DNA from: Polysphondylium violaceum
Lineage: Eukaryota; Evosea; Eumycetozoa; Dictyosteliales; Dictyosteliaceae
Length of the DNA stretch: 64,000 nucleotides
Assembly (NCBI GenBank): GCA_000277445.1
Contig: AJWJ01000008.1
Coordinates: 1-64,000 of the forward strand
Direction of reading: 5' to 3'
Position 1 is the first letter of the stretch, and the number at the start of each line of letters is the position of its first letter. The position numbers and the translations under genes are program-made. The notes under the pieces are model-generated. The model worked only from the letters and a program-made list of their open reading frames with translations. It ran no database searches and was not told where the DNA came from. This document shows, in pieces, positions 21,729-32,668 of the stretch.

Positions 21729-23903
21729 ATGATGAATTCATATACACCATCATCAGGAATTTTAATATCAACAAATACAACATCAATAGCTGGATTATCA
21801 CCACCAAATTCATCGTCATCATCCATATCAGTTATTTCATCATCATCATCAACTTCATCATTTAGTTCACTAAATATTGGTGGAGGAGCATCACATCATA
21901 GTAATAGTCATCATAATATAGGGTCGTTGTCATCATCGTCATCGTTATCACTATCAACACCTCTACTTCCATCACTTACAGGCCAATCGGCCTCTGCACC
22001 CAGTAGTGGTCTATCATCACCCAAAACACCCAGCAGTGGAAATGCAAGTTTAAAAAACAGTATCAACGGTATATCGTCTGGTATCGACAAGATTTCACTG
22101 TATAGCAAGGATACAAATTGTATTCTATCATGTGACACCGACAGAGAGAGAGAGATTAATGAGGCCGAAGAACTTTTTCAATCTTTGCCAGAGCTCACCT
22201 ATTTTGTGACAAAGATCAATCAATGGAAAAAACTTCAAAAGCGTAGATTAAAGCTCACCAGCAAGGGTATAGAAAACATTAGGGGTGAGGTCACATCAAG
22301 TCTCTATTACTACTCTGATATTCGTTCCATTTACAACAGAGATTCCGAGACATTTGTCATCGAATACCACGGTGCCTCACATCCATACGTGTATCGTTGT
22401 TCAGTTGGCTATCAAATAGTCCAGGAAATTTCCTCTCGTCTTAAATTGCGCCAAACCACTGATAAAAAGAAACACAGTTTTGACATAGCCCTAGAGTATC
22501 AAAAGAAATTGAAGAACAAGAATAGACAAAGTGAACAAGTTGATAAAGATTTTTTAAATAATTTAAATAATAATATTAATAATAATATCAATAATCAACA
22601 ACAACAACAGCAAGAAATTATAAATAATGATCAAGAAACAAAACAAATTTCACCAGATTCATTCAAAACATCGAGATCATCATCATTTGATAATAATTAT
22701 TCAGATGAATCGTCAATTTCTTCAATGTCACCTTGTTCACCTGTCAATAGAAATAATGAACCCTTGTTGAATTTAGAGGGATTTGATGAAGATCCTCAAG
22801 ATGGTGATGATGACGGCGATGAACAACACAAATGTAAAGCAACCAAACGTGCAACCAAATTATCACAAATTTTAGGAAACACCGAAGAACAACGTATTCA
22901 AACCGAGGTCGATAAAGTTATCCTTAATCCACAGTCACAAGAGAGAAGAGCAATTCAACAATTTATGTCAAACTTTGCAGTTTTGTTAAAGAATCCAGCC
23001 ACTGCCATTATGATTGTTAGACAATTTATAGATACAACCAAACAATCTGTGTTGGCAGATAAAGATGGCCATTTACAAAAGTTGATGATAAATGCCACCG
23101 CTTCACCCTATCAAGAGGAATTATCTCTGCCAACGATTGTCGAAAAGAGTTTGGAAAAATCAATTATCCTCAGAGCACACAAACAAATCAATAACATCAT
23201 TTCGCAACAAGTGGCTAAAGAAGAACAACAACTCCAAGAGATCATTGCCAAACTTCAAAATAGACCACAAGAATTTTTTGGTATCAAAGATGAATTTATT
23301 TCCTCTAATCATTGGAAATCTGCAATTCTCGAGTTGAGTTGTCTTGGCAGATGCGAGATTCCTCACGATAAATTGGATACAATTTTATCTTCGGCTAGAG
23401 CTATTTACAATTCCTTAAATTATGAAAAGAATCTTAAAAACAAAGTACATCAAGATTATTTTTTATCTGCTGATGATTTTTTACCTGTATGTGTATAATA
23501 ATATTTAAATATTAAGGAGTGTAGTATATTAATATATTATAATTAATATTTCTAGATTTATTTATATGTTGTTGTTAATTCAGGTGTTAAAGATTTGGAA
23601 TTTACAAATCAATATCTTTGGCAACTCTCTGATCCTGACAAGTTGGGTGGTGAGGGCGGTTATTATCTAACAGTTTTTAGTTCAATTTTAAGTTTGATAA
23701 AGTCTTTAAATATGGAGAATATTGATAAAGCAAACATTGTCGATGATTTAATACCTTCTATTACTTTGAAAAATTCAGATTCTGATGATATTTCAAAGAA
23801 ATCAAGTTGGCATGGCGCTACTATATCTTCAAGAAAAGAAAGAAAACAAAGTTTAAGTTTAGGTGGTGTTGGTAAAAATAATATTTTATCAAATCACTTT
23901 TAA
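21729..23903 (+). CDS. VPS9-domain protein, probable Rab5-type guanine nucleotide exchange factor
   Basis: Two exons, 21729-23486 and 23556-23903 (69-bp intron, phase 0), code for 701 aa. The N-terminal 120 residues are Ser-rich. A region at about 140-255 (YYYSDIRSIYNRDSETFVIEY) looks like a PH-like fold, though I cannot name it surely. After Asn/Gln-rich spacers, residues about 400-660 form the helical core and VPS9 domain, with SADDFLP|IYLYVVVNSGV, and then GGEGGYYLTVFSSILSLIK as signature. The VPS9 domain activates Rab5-class GTPases on endosomes. The acceptor at 23555 was chosen because it restores the IYLYVVV strand expected right after the DDFLP motif. Confidence 0.9.
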
Positions 23904-24191
23904 AAATAATAATAATTAGTAATATTTAATAATAATAATAACAGTAATAGTAATTAATATAATAATAATAATAATAATAGTAAAATAATAATAGTATTAG
24001 TAGTAGTAAGAATACCATATTTATTTCTCAATAATCCCCAAAATCCCCTTTTTTCTTTGTATAAAATTTTTAAAACTCTCTCTATTCATTTTTTTTTTTT
24101 AAAAATAAAACAACACACAGGCTTTTTTATTTTTAAATTGATTTAGATTTGTTTTTGGTCAAGTTCTAATCAGACTTGGGACCATTTCTCT

Positions 24192-24578
24192 TTATAGACA
24201 AGAGACACTTCTTACCCACATGGCTGGAATGTGATTTCCTCTAATGGTAGCACCAAAAGTATGAACACCACCAACTTCAATGATTCTGTCTCTTGGTAAG
24301 GCCAATTCATTTCCATTTCTTTGGATGTTCCAGATAGAGTTGTAGTCTTTGAGTTCAAGATAGCCGGCAGAGATAACTACATTGTTGATACGTCTTTGGG
24401 AGTAGTTGTGGATTTCAACATTGATGTTTGAAAATTGTTGGCCATTTTCTTGCCAACTGGCAACAATTTGGGCAGTGATACCAACACTGTTGTTGTTACA
24501 CATGTTGTGATTGTTGGTTTCAGCAGAGGCAAAAGCAACGCATAAGCAAAGAGCAGCAAAGATTAATGTAAATTTCAT
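24192..24578 (-). CDS. Small secreted CBM49-like protein (tandem copy A)
   Basis: This 128-aa single-exon protein has a signal peptide (residues 1-19, CLCVAFASA) and a single compact domain. The strand pattern NINVEIHNYSQRRINNVVISAGYLEL, then LALPRDRIIEVGGVHTFGATI and a final CL, fits a stand-alone CBM49/cellulose-binding-like fold. It has two well-placed cysteines that may pair (near 27 and 127). It is a paralogue of the next gene, same length and strand, about 500 bp apart. A secreted matrix or spore-coat role is inferred. TATA-like sequence lies just upstream. Confidence 0.8.
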   Translation of the reverse strand: MKFTLIFAALCLCVAFASAETNNHNMCNNNSVGITAQIVASWQENGQQFSNINVEIHNYSQRRINNVVISAGYLELKDYNSIWNIQRNGNELALPRDRIIEVGGVHTFGATIRGNHIPAMWVRSVSCL

Positions 24579-25073
24579 TTTTAGAATTTTAGATTTTGTT
24601 TGGTTAATAGTTTGTTTGTATTGTTTTTGTGTTTGATTTGTTTTTTTTTTTACTAAATCTTGTCCTTATTTATATGTTCCCTTTTCCCAAGTATTCGAAT
24701 GTACAAGACTAGATTTAATCTAATGAATCCACTATGATAAAACTTTACAATAACCATCTTTGATATCTAGAGCATAATCTTTAAAAATCTTTAAAAACAA
24801 ATCCCACTGTGTTTATAATAAAAGTGGGTCAATAGATAAATTTTACGTAATTTTTAAAAAAAGTACTAATAAATCAAAATCTTTAATTATGTAATAAATA
24901 AAACAAACCTTTAAACTCTATTAAAAGTATGGATTATAGGTTCTAGTTTTTTAAAATTGGGAGTGAACTAGAATAAAATTATTCCAATTAAACAATTTAT
25001 TTATTTAAAGTATTTGATTATGATAAATAATCATAACATCATAAAAATGAGATATCAAAGGGTAGGGGGTGGA
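24579..25073. promoter_or_regulatory. Intergenic region between tandem CBM49-like genes
   Basis: The probable promoter of copy A, including a TATTTATATG element near 24668 and T-runs, and the 3' region of copy B. No ORF or RNA. Confidence 0.35.
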
Positions 25074-25460
25074 TTAAAGACAAGTAACTCTTCTGACATA
25101 CATTGGGGGAATAAAATGTCCTTTTATGATAAAACCAAAGGTAAAATTATTTCCAGGTTCTATAATTTGACCTTGAGGAAGAATTAAATCATTGCCAACA
25201 TGAACAATATTCCAAATACTTGAATCATCTCTTAATTCCAAATATCCAGTTCTAATGGCGAAATAATTGACTCTTTTTCCAGAGTAATTATGAATTATGA
25301 CATTGACATTGCTGTACACTTGATCACCTTCACCAACTATGGTATAGCTATTTACAACTTCAGAATGAATACCAATATTTCCGATACTACATTCGCCTTT
25401 GAGGTCAGCATTTGCCAAAACAATTAAAAAACAAGCAAAAACAATAAAGATAAATTTCAT
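25074..25460 (-). CDS. Small secreted CBM49-like protein (tandem copy B)
   Basis: This 128-aa protein is a tandem paralogue of the gene at 24192. It has a signal peptide (residues 1-18, FLIVLANA), conserved NVIIHNYSGKRVNYFAIRTGYLEL, SSIWNIVHVGN, LILPQGQIIEPGNNFTFGFII and a C-terminal VTCL. Cysteines are kept at both ends as in copy A. The exact equal length implies a recent tandem duplication, though the sequences have clearly diverged. Secreted carbohydrate binding is inferred from the fold pattern. Confidence 0.8.
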   Translation of the reverse strand: MKFIFIVFACFLIVLANADLKGECSIGNIGIHSEVVNSYTIVGEGDQVYSNVNVIIHNYSGKRVNYFAIRTGYLELRDDSSIWNIVHVGNDLILPQGQIIEPGNNFTFGFIIKGHFIPPMYVRRVTCL

Positions 25461-25942
25461 TTTTTATTAGTAAACAATAATTTAAAAATATATATAAAAT
25501 AATTATTAAAAAATAATAATTTCTTAAAAATGGGCTTGTTTATATCCCAGTTTTGTTGAAATAAAATTTTAAAATATTCCATAGTTTAAAAGGACATTGT
25601 TTTCGAGAGAGATTGTTTTATCCACTAATGGGTTTACTATTTTTCTTGGCCAATGGAATGTTTTTTTTTTAATTTTTTAAAAGGAATAGATTAAAAACCT
25701 AAATCTATTGGGTTTTTTTATTTTTTTTAATCTATTATGATTGAAAATAAATATTCCTTTTAAATTTTATTGAAAAAAAAAAGTAATACTTATAAAAGCA
25801 TGCTTTTAAGAGTTTGTGTGTTGGTGAGAAAAAAAAATTACTTTTTCTCACCATCCAAACACAGAGATAATTAAGATAATTTCCAAGAATCTCACCCAAT
25901 CAAGTTTTTGGAAATACCAGAGGTTCCTCTGCTGAGAAAACA
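25461..25942. other. Intergenic region, no gene seen
   Basis: AT-rich with A and T runs. It holds the promoter of CBM49-like copy B and the 3' region of the GTPase-like/ankyrin gene. Confidence 0.35.
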
Positions 25943-27455
25943 TTAAATAAATAAGTTTTTAATTTTATTTAGAGGATTAGAGTATGATTTTGATTTCTTT
26001 TTTAGATAATTTTTAATTTCGAGATCACTTGAATCGTCGGCAATTCTAACCAACTCTTGAAAATCTATCTTTGTTTTAATTTCTTTTAAGTATAATTTTA
26101 CAAGATAAAGGTAATTGTTTACTATTGCAAGCTCTATACACTTTGAGGTCAATAGTTTGTTATCTTTTTTGAGAAAGAAACTTATGATATCGATGTTCCC
26201 ACCAATGGTCGAGTTCTCGAGATGATTTAAAGCTTCCATTGTTGAAAAATCAGAGCTTGGAGATTCTCCATAACGGCATAACCAATAGAAAGGTCCGTTT
26301 TCAGGATGAAATGAAGCAAAATATCTATCATATATGTTTGAAAATAATTGAAAGTCTGTCTCCTTTGACCTTAGTAAGAAAACTATATCTAAATATGTAA
26401 ATCGAAACTGTTGTTGACTCTGATTTTTGATTAATATATCTTTTAATTCATTTGAAAAACCACAGGATATTAATTGGGCTGGTGATGTAGGGGGTGATAT
26501 CTTGAATGGATTTTGGTTGTGCACATAGTTAATTATATGTATTTGTTGGAAAATAAAATGAAAAAGAAACTTGTTTTTGAATACTCTAAAGAAAGATTCT
26601 TCATATTTGTCTCTTTCTTTTTGATTATTAAATTTCACAGGATGGGAGTGGGGATATATATTGTATAGGTCCAAATCCTTTTTAAATAATTGTTTATAGG
26701 GTATACCATTTTTATTGTGTGTATTCTTTATTAAATACCTTCCTCTAATACTGTTACATCTTGATTTTTAACTTGTTAATAATGATGTTTTCTGCCCATA
26801 TTGGCTTTATATAACTTACCTTGCGAAAATAAGCTTTATTAAAGGATCAAATGATTCTTTAAAGTGTTTTCTCTTTTCGATTAAAGGTAAATATGATTGA
26901 TATTCACAAAAGATTGAAATAGGAAATATTTTAGTTATTTCCTCCATGGAAACTCTATTCTTTTCTCTAAATGAATCACCTTCTGGGTAGTCAGATATAC
27001 CAATTATAATAATAGGTGTACCTGTTCTTGCGAATCTAGTTATTTCTTGAACATAATTTATCAAATTGATATGAAAACTTTCTCTATCATTTAAGTTGAA
27101 TACAAGCATTATCGTATCTGATGTAAAAGGTTGAAATGTACTATAAACATGATAATGCGTATAGTATAAAGTGAATTTAGAGTATTCACCATTCCAGAGC
27201 TTGATTAAAAAATGTCTCATTTTATTATCAATCTCTGCTTTTCGATAGGCTTTTAGATTATAGTCATCAAATTCGTCAGAGCATATTGTCTGTTTACTAG
27301 TCTCTTCTATTTCATAATAAATTTCCTATTAAAGAAATAGTGTTAATATTAGGCCAATATGTATGTCTTAAAAGAGAATGCATGTGATTTCCTACAGAAA
27401 TAGTTTGTATAACATCAATGAAATAATAAGAAGAACCTAAAACACTAACTTGCAT
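25943..27455 (-). CDS. Degenerate small-GTPase-like domain fused to ankyrin-type region
   Basis: Three exons, 27455-27396, 27325-26820 and 26759-25943, join in phase (introns 70 and 60 bp) to 460 aa. Residues 1-189 follow a Rab/Ras layout: an MQVSVLGSS first strand, then RHFLIKLWNGE in place of LQIWDTAG, DTIMLVFNLNDRESF (Rab: VYDVTDxESF), and GTPIIIIGIS where NKxD should be. The P-loop GxxxxGKS/T, the DxxG and NKxD are all missing, so GTP binding is unlikely. The second exon ends in GCAAG|GTAAGT, overlapping an apparent stop, and the next acceptor is in phase. The remainder (ESFFRVFKNKFLFHFIFQQI, then helix pairs such as TIGGNIDIISFFLKK) is of the dictyostelid ankyrin class. The first donor, GTAGGA, is non-ideal. 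Function unknown. Confidence 0.7.
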
Positions 27456-28625
27456 GATTTATAAACGTAAGCAAGTGATCAAAAGAAAACATTTGTGGTG
27501 ATGGTGGTAGTCTGTTGTAGTCTAAAAAACAAATTGTGATCACAATTTTGTTGATTTTTTAAATGATATTTTTTGATGAAAAATATCCAACATTTTACAA
27601 GAATACATTGTGGCGAACAAGATATATAATAAAATAATAATAATTATATTAATTAATTTTCCTCAGTGCCGGTAACTTAATAAATATATTTTGAAAAAGA
27701 ATTTTCATTTAACAAGTACATCATTTTTTTCAAAACAACACCTTCGTCTTGAGAAAACAGCAAGTAAGTTTTGCTGATATATACCTGGGCTGTGAAATTG
27801 TTTACCAGAAGCTCTCATTGGCTTATAGTCCATGATGAAAAATGATAAAGACTAAAACTAAACAGATTAGGATTTACAAGTCAATAAACAACACATACAC
27901 TCATGGGTTCTCTGATAATGCATCCCCCAGAACTTTGACACCAGTTATTTATTGAATGGAATTGACCACTTGTTATAAAGGTATTGACAAGGTTGGATGA
28001 GTTGTTGTTTTGGTGGTTTTCAAGTAATAGTAATTATAGCCTGCGTCTGTTTAAAAGAGGCAATTGGATGCCCTTGGAGGGCATTGGTGATCTTTGCAAG
28101 ATGAATCAACATAATCAATAAATAAACACTGGTACATTACCAAACAGACAAAAAACATAAAATTTAAACAGGCATATCCGATTATATTTTTAAAACACAA
28201 TGTTTGAAAAAATTTATATTAATCATGTGTGTGAGTGTGTTTTGGTAAAACCCAACTGCAACCCTTTGTTCAACCATTTGTGGGGGTTAGTAAGAGATGA
28301 ATTGATTGAAATATATGAACTGTCGAGCGATGGATATTTAACTATTCTGATTGCTTGTGATTGATCAATACATTATTATAATAGTGAAGTTTAGCGACTA
28401 AAACCGAATAGGATTACAAAAATAGATTATTACATTTCACTATTAGTGTGTGTGGTGTAGTGTGTTATGGCTCTATTCTCCTGCCAATCAATCCAAAGAC
28501 AATGTATCTTATTTCTTTTGTTTTTTTGTTCTGTTTTCCAAAAGTATAAATAGCATTGGTACCAATGCATTAGAATATAAATCAATTTACTACTTACTAC
28601 TCTTAAATACTATTCTAAACATAAA
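27456..28625. other. Intergenic region with a short hairpin and a doubtful 42-codon ORF
   Basis: This 1.2 kb lies between genes pointing away from each other. It holds an inverted repeat with a 7-bp stem and 3-nt loop (28068-28084) and a minus-strand frame of 42 codons from ATG at 27833 to 27705 (starts MDYKPMRASGK). The latter's first half could be a coding exon, because a GTATAT donor follows it, but I cannot support it as a gene. Otherwise AT-rich with no recognised RNA. Confidence 0.35.
28068..28084. repeat. Perfect short inverted repeat (hairpin)
   Basis: ATGCCCT and AGGGCAT are separated by TGG, giving a GC-containing perfect 7-bp stem within AT-rich intergenic DNA. It could be part of a structured non-coding RNA or chance. 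Confidence 0.45.
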
Positions 28626-28867
28626 ATGTCACTTATTGGTAAATACCAAAACTATTATTTATATTTATTTTTATATTTGATCTAATTACTGACACTTGTG
28701 TTTTAGAAAATATTCAAAATCTTACTGTTGGTCAAATTAATGTCGATCAAATTCAAATTCAAAAAGCATCCGATGTGGGTCTTACCAATACCTTTTCCAA
28801 CAACATTACATCGAGATCAATAAACGACATTTTGCCTGCCAGTACCAATAAATGCACTGTTATGTAA
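28626..28867 (+). CDS. Tiny protein with C-terminal CaaX prenylation motif
   Basis: Two exons, 28626-28638 and 28707-28867 (68-bp intron, phase 1; donor GTAAAT, acceptor TTTTAG), code for 57 aa. The protein starts MSLIENIQNLTVGQI and ends in KCTVM. The last four residues, CTVM, are a CaaX box for farnesylation, since Met in the last position favours farnesyl transferase. The middle is polar and rich in Asn, Ser, Thr and Gln, with IQIQ and INVDQIQ heptad-like spacing. I do not recognise a family; it is not a clear G-protein gamma subunit. Support comes from the in-phase splice, mixed codon use and a typical short leader. It would sit on the inner face of a membrane (inference). Confidence 0.6.
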
Positions 28868-29355
28868 TCATATCAGAGCCGTCCAAGCACCACCCCTTTT
28901 GTACAATATGTATTATTATTATTATTTATTCCCTCTCATCAACTCTAATAAAATGTAAATGTAAAATATCCTATTACTCCGTTGCTTTCAATGATACCAC
29001 GATTATCGATGCCGCAGCTTCATTTTTGCTTCATCTTTTTGTATTTCCCAAAACACAAAAGACAAAAAAATAAAAAAAACAAAAAAAAAAAACTACATCG
29101 TATTTTATTCGTTTTTATAAATAATCATTTGCTGTAAAAGTAACGGAAATTTGAAGAAGTTTTTTATTTGTATTTTCAAATTACATTTTCAAAAGAACAA
29201 GAACATCATTCAATAGAATCACCCTGTTTAGATATTTCTCGATAAAGATATTATTAAATAAAGAGAATTATTATCACCATACATATCATATAATCAAACA
29301 ACCCTTAAATAATATTATTGTAAATTGTGTAAATAGTAAATAAAAGTAATACAAG
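28868..29355. other. Intergenic region, no gene seen
   Basis: The 3' region of the CaaX gene and the promoter of ISCA1. A-runs near 29065-29090, no ORF or RNA supported. Confidence 0.35.
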
Positions 29356-29953
29356 ATGTCAATTTCAGGTGTTGTTAAACTAGGCAAACCTTCCAGAAAG
29401 GCTATATTTTCATTGGTATGTTTGATATAGGCAAAAACAGAGGAGAAGAGTATATATTAATAATAATATTCTTTTATCATTAGACCGATTCAGCAAGTAA
29501 AAGAATAAGAGAGATTATGAAAGAGAATAAAATTGAAAATTGTATAGGTCTCAGATTAGGTGTCAAGGAAAGAGGTTGTTCGGGTATGTCTTATACTCTA
29601 GATTTTGCAACACAAAAAAATAAACTTGATGAAGTAGTTACAGATAAAGGTTAGTAGTCGATTACATAGTAAAAGAGTGCGCAGTATTGTTATTGTACAA
29701 CCATTTGATATTAATATATAGACCTCTCACTACTGTTATTGTTGTTATTATAGATATAAATATAATTGTAGATTCAAAAGCATTGTTATCAGTGATTGGT
29801 ACAGAGATGGATTATATAGAGGAGCCAATTAAAAAAGAATTTATATTTATTAATCCAAACGCCACAAATACATGTGGCTGTGGAGAGTCTTTTACGACCA
29901 AAGATTATTCAACTCCTTTTTCACTACCGCCAAAGAATAATGTTTCATTATAA
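29356..29953 (+). CDS. isca1: Iron-sulfur cluster assembly protein ISCA1
   Basis: Three exons, 29356-29415, 29484-29649 and 29754-29953, join to 141 aa. ISCA1 acts late in mitochondrial iron-sulfur assembly, building 4Fe-4S clusters with ISCA2 and IBA57. The three ligand cysteines are present: the first in RGCSGMSYTLDF and the pair in TCGCGESF. GTEMDYIEEPIKKEF and FINPNA are ISCA1-like and not ISCA2-like. The N-terminal 20 residues are basic and Ser-rich, compatible with a short mitochondrial presequence. Length is normal for the family. Each splice junction (phases 0 and 1) was fixed by continuity of the conserved fold. Confidence 0.95.
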
Positions 29954-30170
29954 CAGTAGTATATATAGTATCAATAGTAGGCAAGGTAGTAGCAGTAATA
30001 ATAACAACAAGAATAATCATTTTTCATCATAAAATAATAATAACAATAGTAATAGTCTTTTTCACAATAGTTTGTTTATTAAATTATAAAAAAAGGAAAA
30101 AATAAATACAATCATTATAGTTTATAATGTAATTGATTTGTATAGATATAGATATAGATATTTTATTGTT

Positions 30171-31217
30171 TTATTTATTCAAGACATGTATAAAATAAGA
30201 TTTCCATTGTTCGAAAAACATAAACGAAAAAGCAGATGCTAACCCAGCTTTAAGGATACTTGGTACACCACCTTTAAAAAAACAACTTAATCCCTCATTT
30301 CTATACATTTCCTTAATACAGTTTCTAAACCCATATCCATATTGATGTACTTGTAGTCTTTTCTTTGTTACATCAAATGGTAAAACAAAAAACTAATAAA
30401 TAGTAGGTAAAAAGATATTAGTAAGAGATAGATAGAGAGATAGAGATAGATGAAAGATAACTATAAATACCTTTGATAGAGCACCAGATAAAGCACCACA
30501 AAAGAATTGATTCAAAGGATTAGATTGAGTGATGGCAATATTATCAGATTTACCAATGATAAAGTGTTTAAATGATTCATAAAAAGCAAATTGAAGAGAC
30601 ATTTGTGGTACGATTTGCAAGAGGGATGACGATAGTCCTTTGTACAGATGTATATGACCACCGTCTTTAATGATTGATCGATAGGTGGACAGTAGTGTCA
30701 CTTGCTGATGATTTTTAATGATATTTGTTCTCATGATATCAAATGGATAGGTGACAATGGTGGATATCATGCCTGACAAGCCACCCGACAACAACGAGAT
30801 ACTGAGACTAGGTTTATAATGTTCACCTTTACTACGAGGAAGATAAAAATCTTTATCTAGTAATGAAACTATATGATTGTAGGCAGTGAATTGAACGGCG
30901 GTATAGGATATCCATAATAGCTCTGCACTTAGATTACCTTTCCACAACGCCTTTCCACCCTCTTCTTTGAATATCGTATACAACGATTGAATCACACCTC
31001 TGTATTTAACATTGTTATTTATTATCGTTGCTGTTGTTGTTGCTGTTGGTGTTGGTGTTGTTTTCTGTAATTGTAATCTAATTTTCACTACATCCAATGG
31101 TGCAATAAAGAATCTAGTAAGGGCACCAGATATTGATCCTGCAAATGTTTCAATATAGATAGTTTGTTTATTGTTTTCTGTTGTTGTTGTTGTTGATTCA
31201 ATACCACCTTGCTTCAT
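30171..31217 (-). CDS. Mitochondrial carrier, thiamine pyrophosphate carrier-like
   Basis: Two exons, 31217-30471 and 30392-30171 (78-bp intron, phase 0), give 322 aa. I start at the ATG for MKQGGIE; the frame continues three codons upstream only through TTG. The three carrier repeats each show a PxDxxKxR-type motif: [22 protein letters not shown] and, in exon 2, [12 protein letters not shown]. The third repeat with [23 protein letters not shown] resembles SLC25A19, which imports thiamine pyrophosphate into mitochondria. Substrate is inferred from that likeness. The second repeat has R for K. A Thr-rich low-complexity insert lies in the first matrix loop. Confidence 0.88.
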
Positions 31218-31390
31218 GGCGATCAAGAGATCAGATACTATTTTTGTAAAATTAAAAATAAAAAAACGAAGGCTTTTTGAAATGATCGCTGCAACAAATC
31301 TTGCTTGTTTAATACGAGTAAAAAATGAAAAATGAGTTTTAAAATTTTGAATTTATTTTGAATTAATGTTTTGGTAATTTACACCTGGGA

Positions 31391-32524
31391 TTATTGATTT
31401 GAACCAAATGAGTATAATGATGTGAAGCCTTCTGCCATTTCAAAAGATTGTTGTATATTAGAAGAGAAGCCATGTTTAATGAGGTACTCTTTTGCATCTG
31501 GTAGAAGCGTGAATTGAAATTCATCAGCGACAGTATTGGCTCTCATCTTGAGTGCATCTTCATGATGGGCTGGATAGGGAGGAGCGTCTGGGGCTGTTTT
31601 CATCAGGGTTTGAATAAAATATTTACTCTGGGGTGCTGAATTTTCTTGAACTTGCTGTCCAATGCTTTCAATGGCAGATACATTTAAATATTGAAACAAT
31701 CCTTCTGATATCCAAAGTGTTGGTTTGTTTGATTCAAATCCACTTTGTTTTAACAAGCCAATCCAATCTTGTTTCAATAAATCACAAGGAATGTATTTTA
31801 CTTGGCAATCACTAGCTCTTGGGATCTCGTAGATCGCTTCTCTGAATGCTGTTTTCTTGAATTGAATGACTCCTGGTAAATCAATTTCAAATATAGTGCA
31901 TTCAGAATCCAATGCCAATCTAAATGCTCTAGTGTCTAGTCCAGAACCAAACAAAACAAATTGTTTTATACCATGTTGATATGAATCTAAAAACACCTGG
32001 TCAATTAAATGAGTTCTGAGAGCAACACCATAGTAGATATGTGTACCCATCAAGTCTGTCCAGGACAAAACTGAATGAAAGTTGTTTTCAATTTTGTCCA
32101 ATTCTCTTTTTCTCAATTCTTGTCTTGATAATGATTTCGTCTCTTGATCTAGGCTTTTATACTCTTTATCATACATGGTGTTGAAATAGTGATCATACGT
32201 TTTTAAAATCAAATCTTTTGTATCCAATTGGGATATAAAATACAAAGAATAGGGATCAAAATGAAATTTTGTAGGATATTTAATCTCCATTCTCTTGTCA
32301 GTTAGATTTATTAAATCTTTTTTTTTCTTTAATATTTCCATTGATTTTAGTTCAAATTCTTTTTTTCTCTTGTTGATTTCATTATCATGATTGATTTCTT
32401 GATCTTGGTCATCATTAAAATTTGCAATATAATGAGATGTTATTACAGCCCTACAAGCAGTCATCCAAACACCAGTTTTCCCAACACATTCTAATACTGT
32501 TTCAATATCCGATGATTCTATCAT
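31391..32524 (-). CDS. SAM-dependent methyltransferase, LCM family (tandem copy 1)
   Basis: This 377-aa single-exon protein belongs to the leucine carboxyl methyltransferase-type family (PF04072), which includes many bacterial putative methyltransferases. The SAM-binding strand is FVLFGSGLDTRAFRL, and the acidic loop is TIFEIDLPGV. Other landmarks are WTDLMGTHIYYGVALRT and the PTLWISEGLFQYL motif. The substrate is not known; some family members modify polyketides or small metabolites. It lies 145 bp downstream of a same-strand paralogue and shares order, length and motifs. Copy 1 has a Lys-rich insertion near residue 60. Confidence 0.88.
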   Translation of the reverse strand: MIESSDIETVLECVGKTGVWMTACRAVITSHYIANFNDDQDQEINHDNEINKRKKEFELKSMEILKKKKDLINLTDKRMEIKYPTKFHFDPYSLYFISQLDTKDLILKTYDHYFNTMYDKEYKSLDQETKSLSRQELRKRELDKIENNFHSVLSWTDLMGTHIYYGVALRTHLIDQVFLDSYQHGIKQFVLFGSGLDTRAFRLALDSECTIFEIDLPGVIQFKKTAFREAIYEIPRASDCQVKYIPCDLLKQDWIGLLKQSGFESNKPTLWISEGLFQYLNVSAIESIGQQVQENSAPQSKYFIQTLMKTAPDAPPYPAHHEDALKMRANTVADEFQFTLLPDAKEYLIKHGFSSNIQQSFEMAEGFTSLYSFGSNQ

Positions 32525-32668
32525 TTTAAATACAACTATATAGAAATATTAAACTGTAAAACTAATTGGAGGTGACTAATTAAAAAACGAACATTAATTT
32601 AATAACACTCAAAATAAATTAAAAAAGGGGTTAAATTTTTTTTTTTAATATTTATTTAAAATAAAAAA

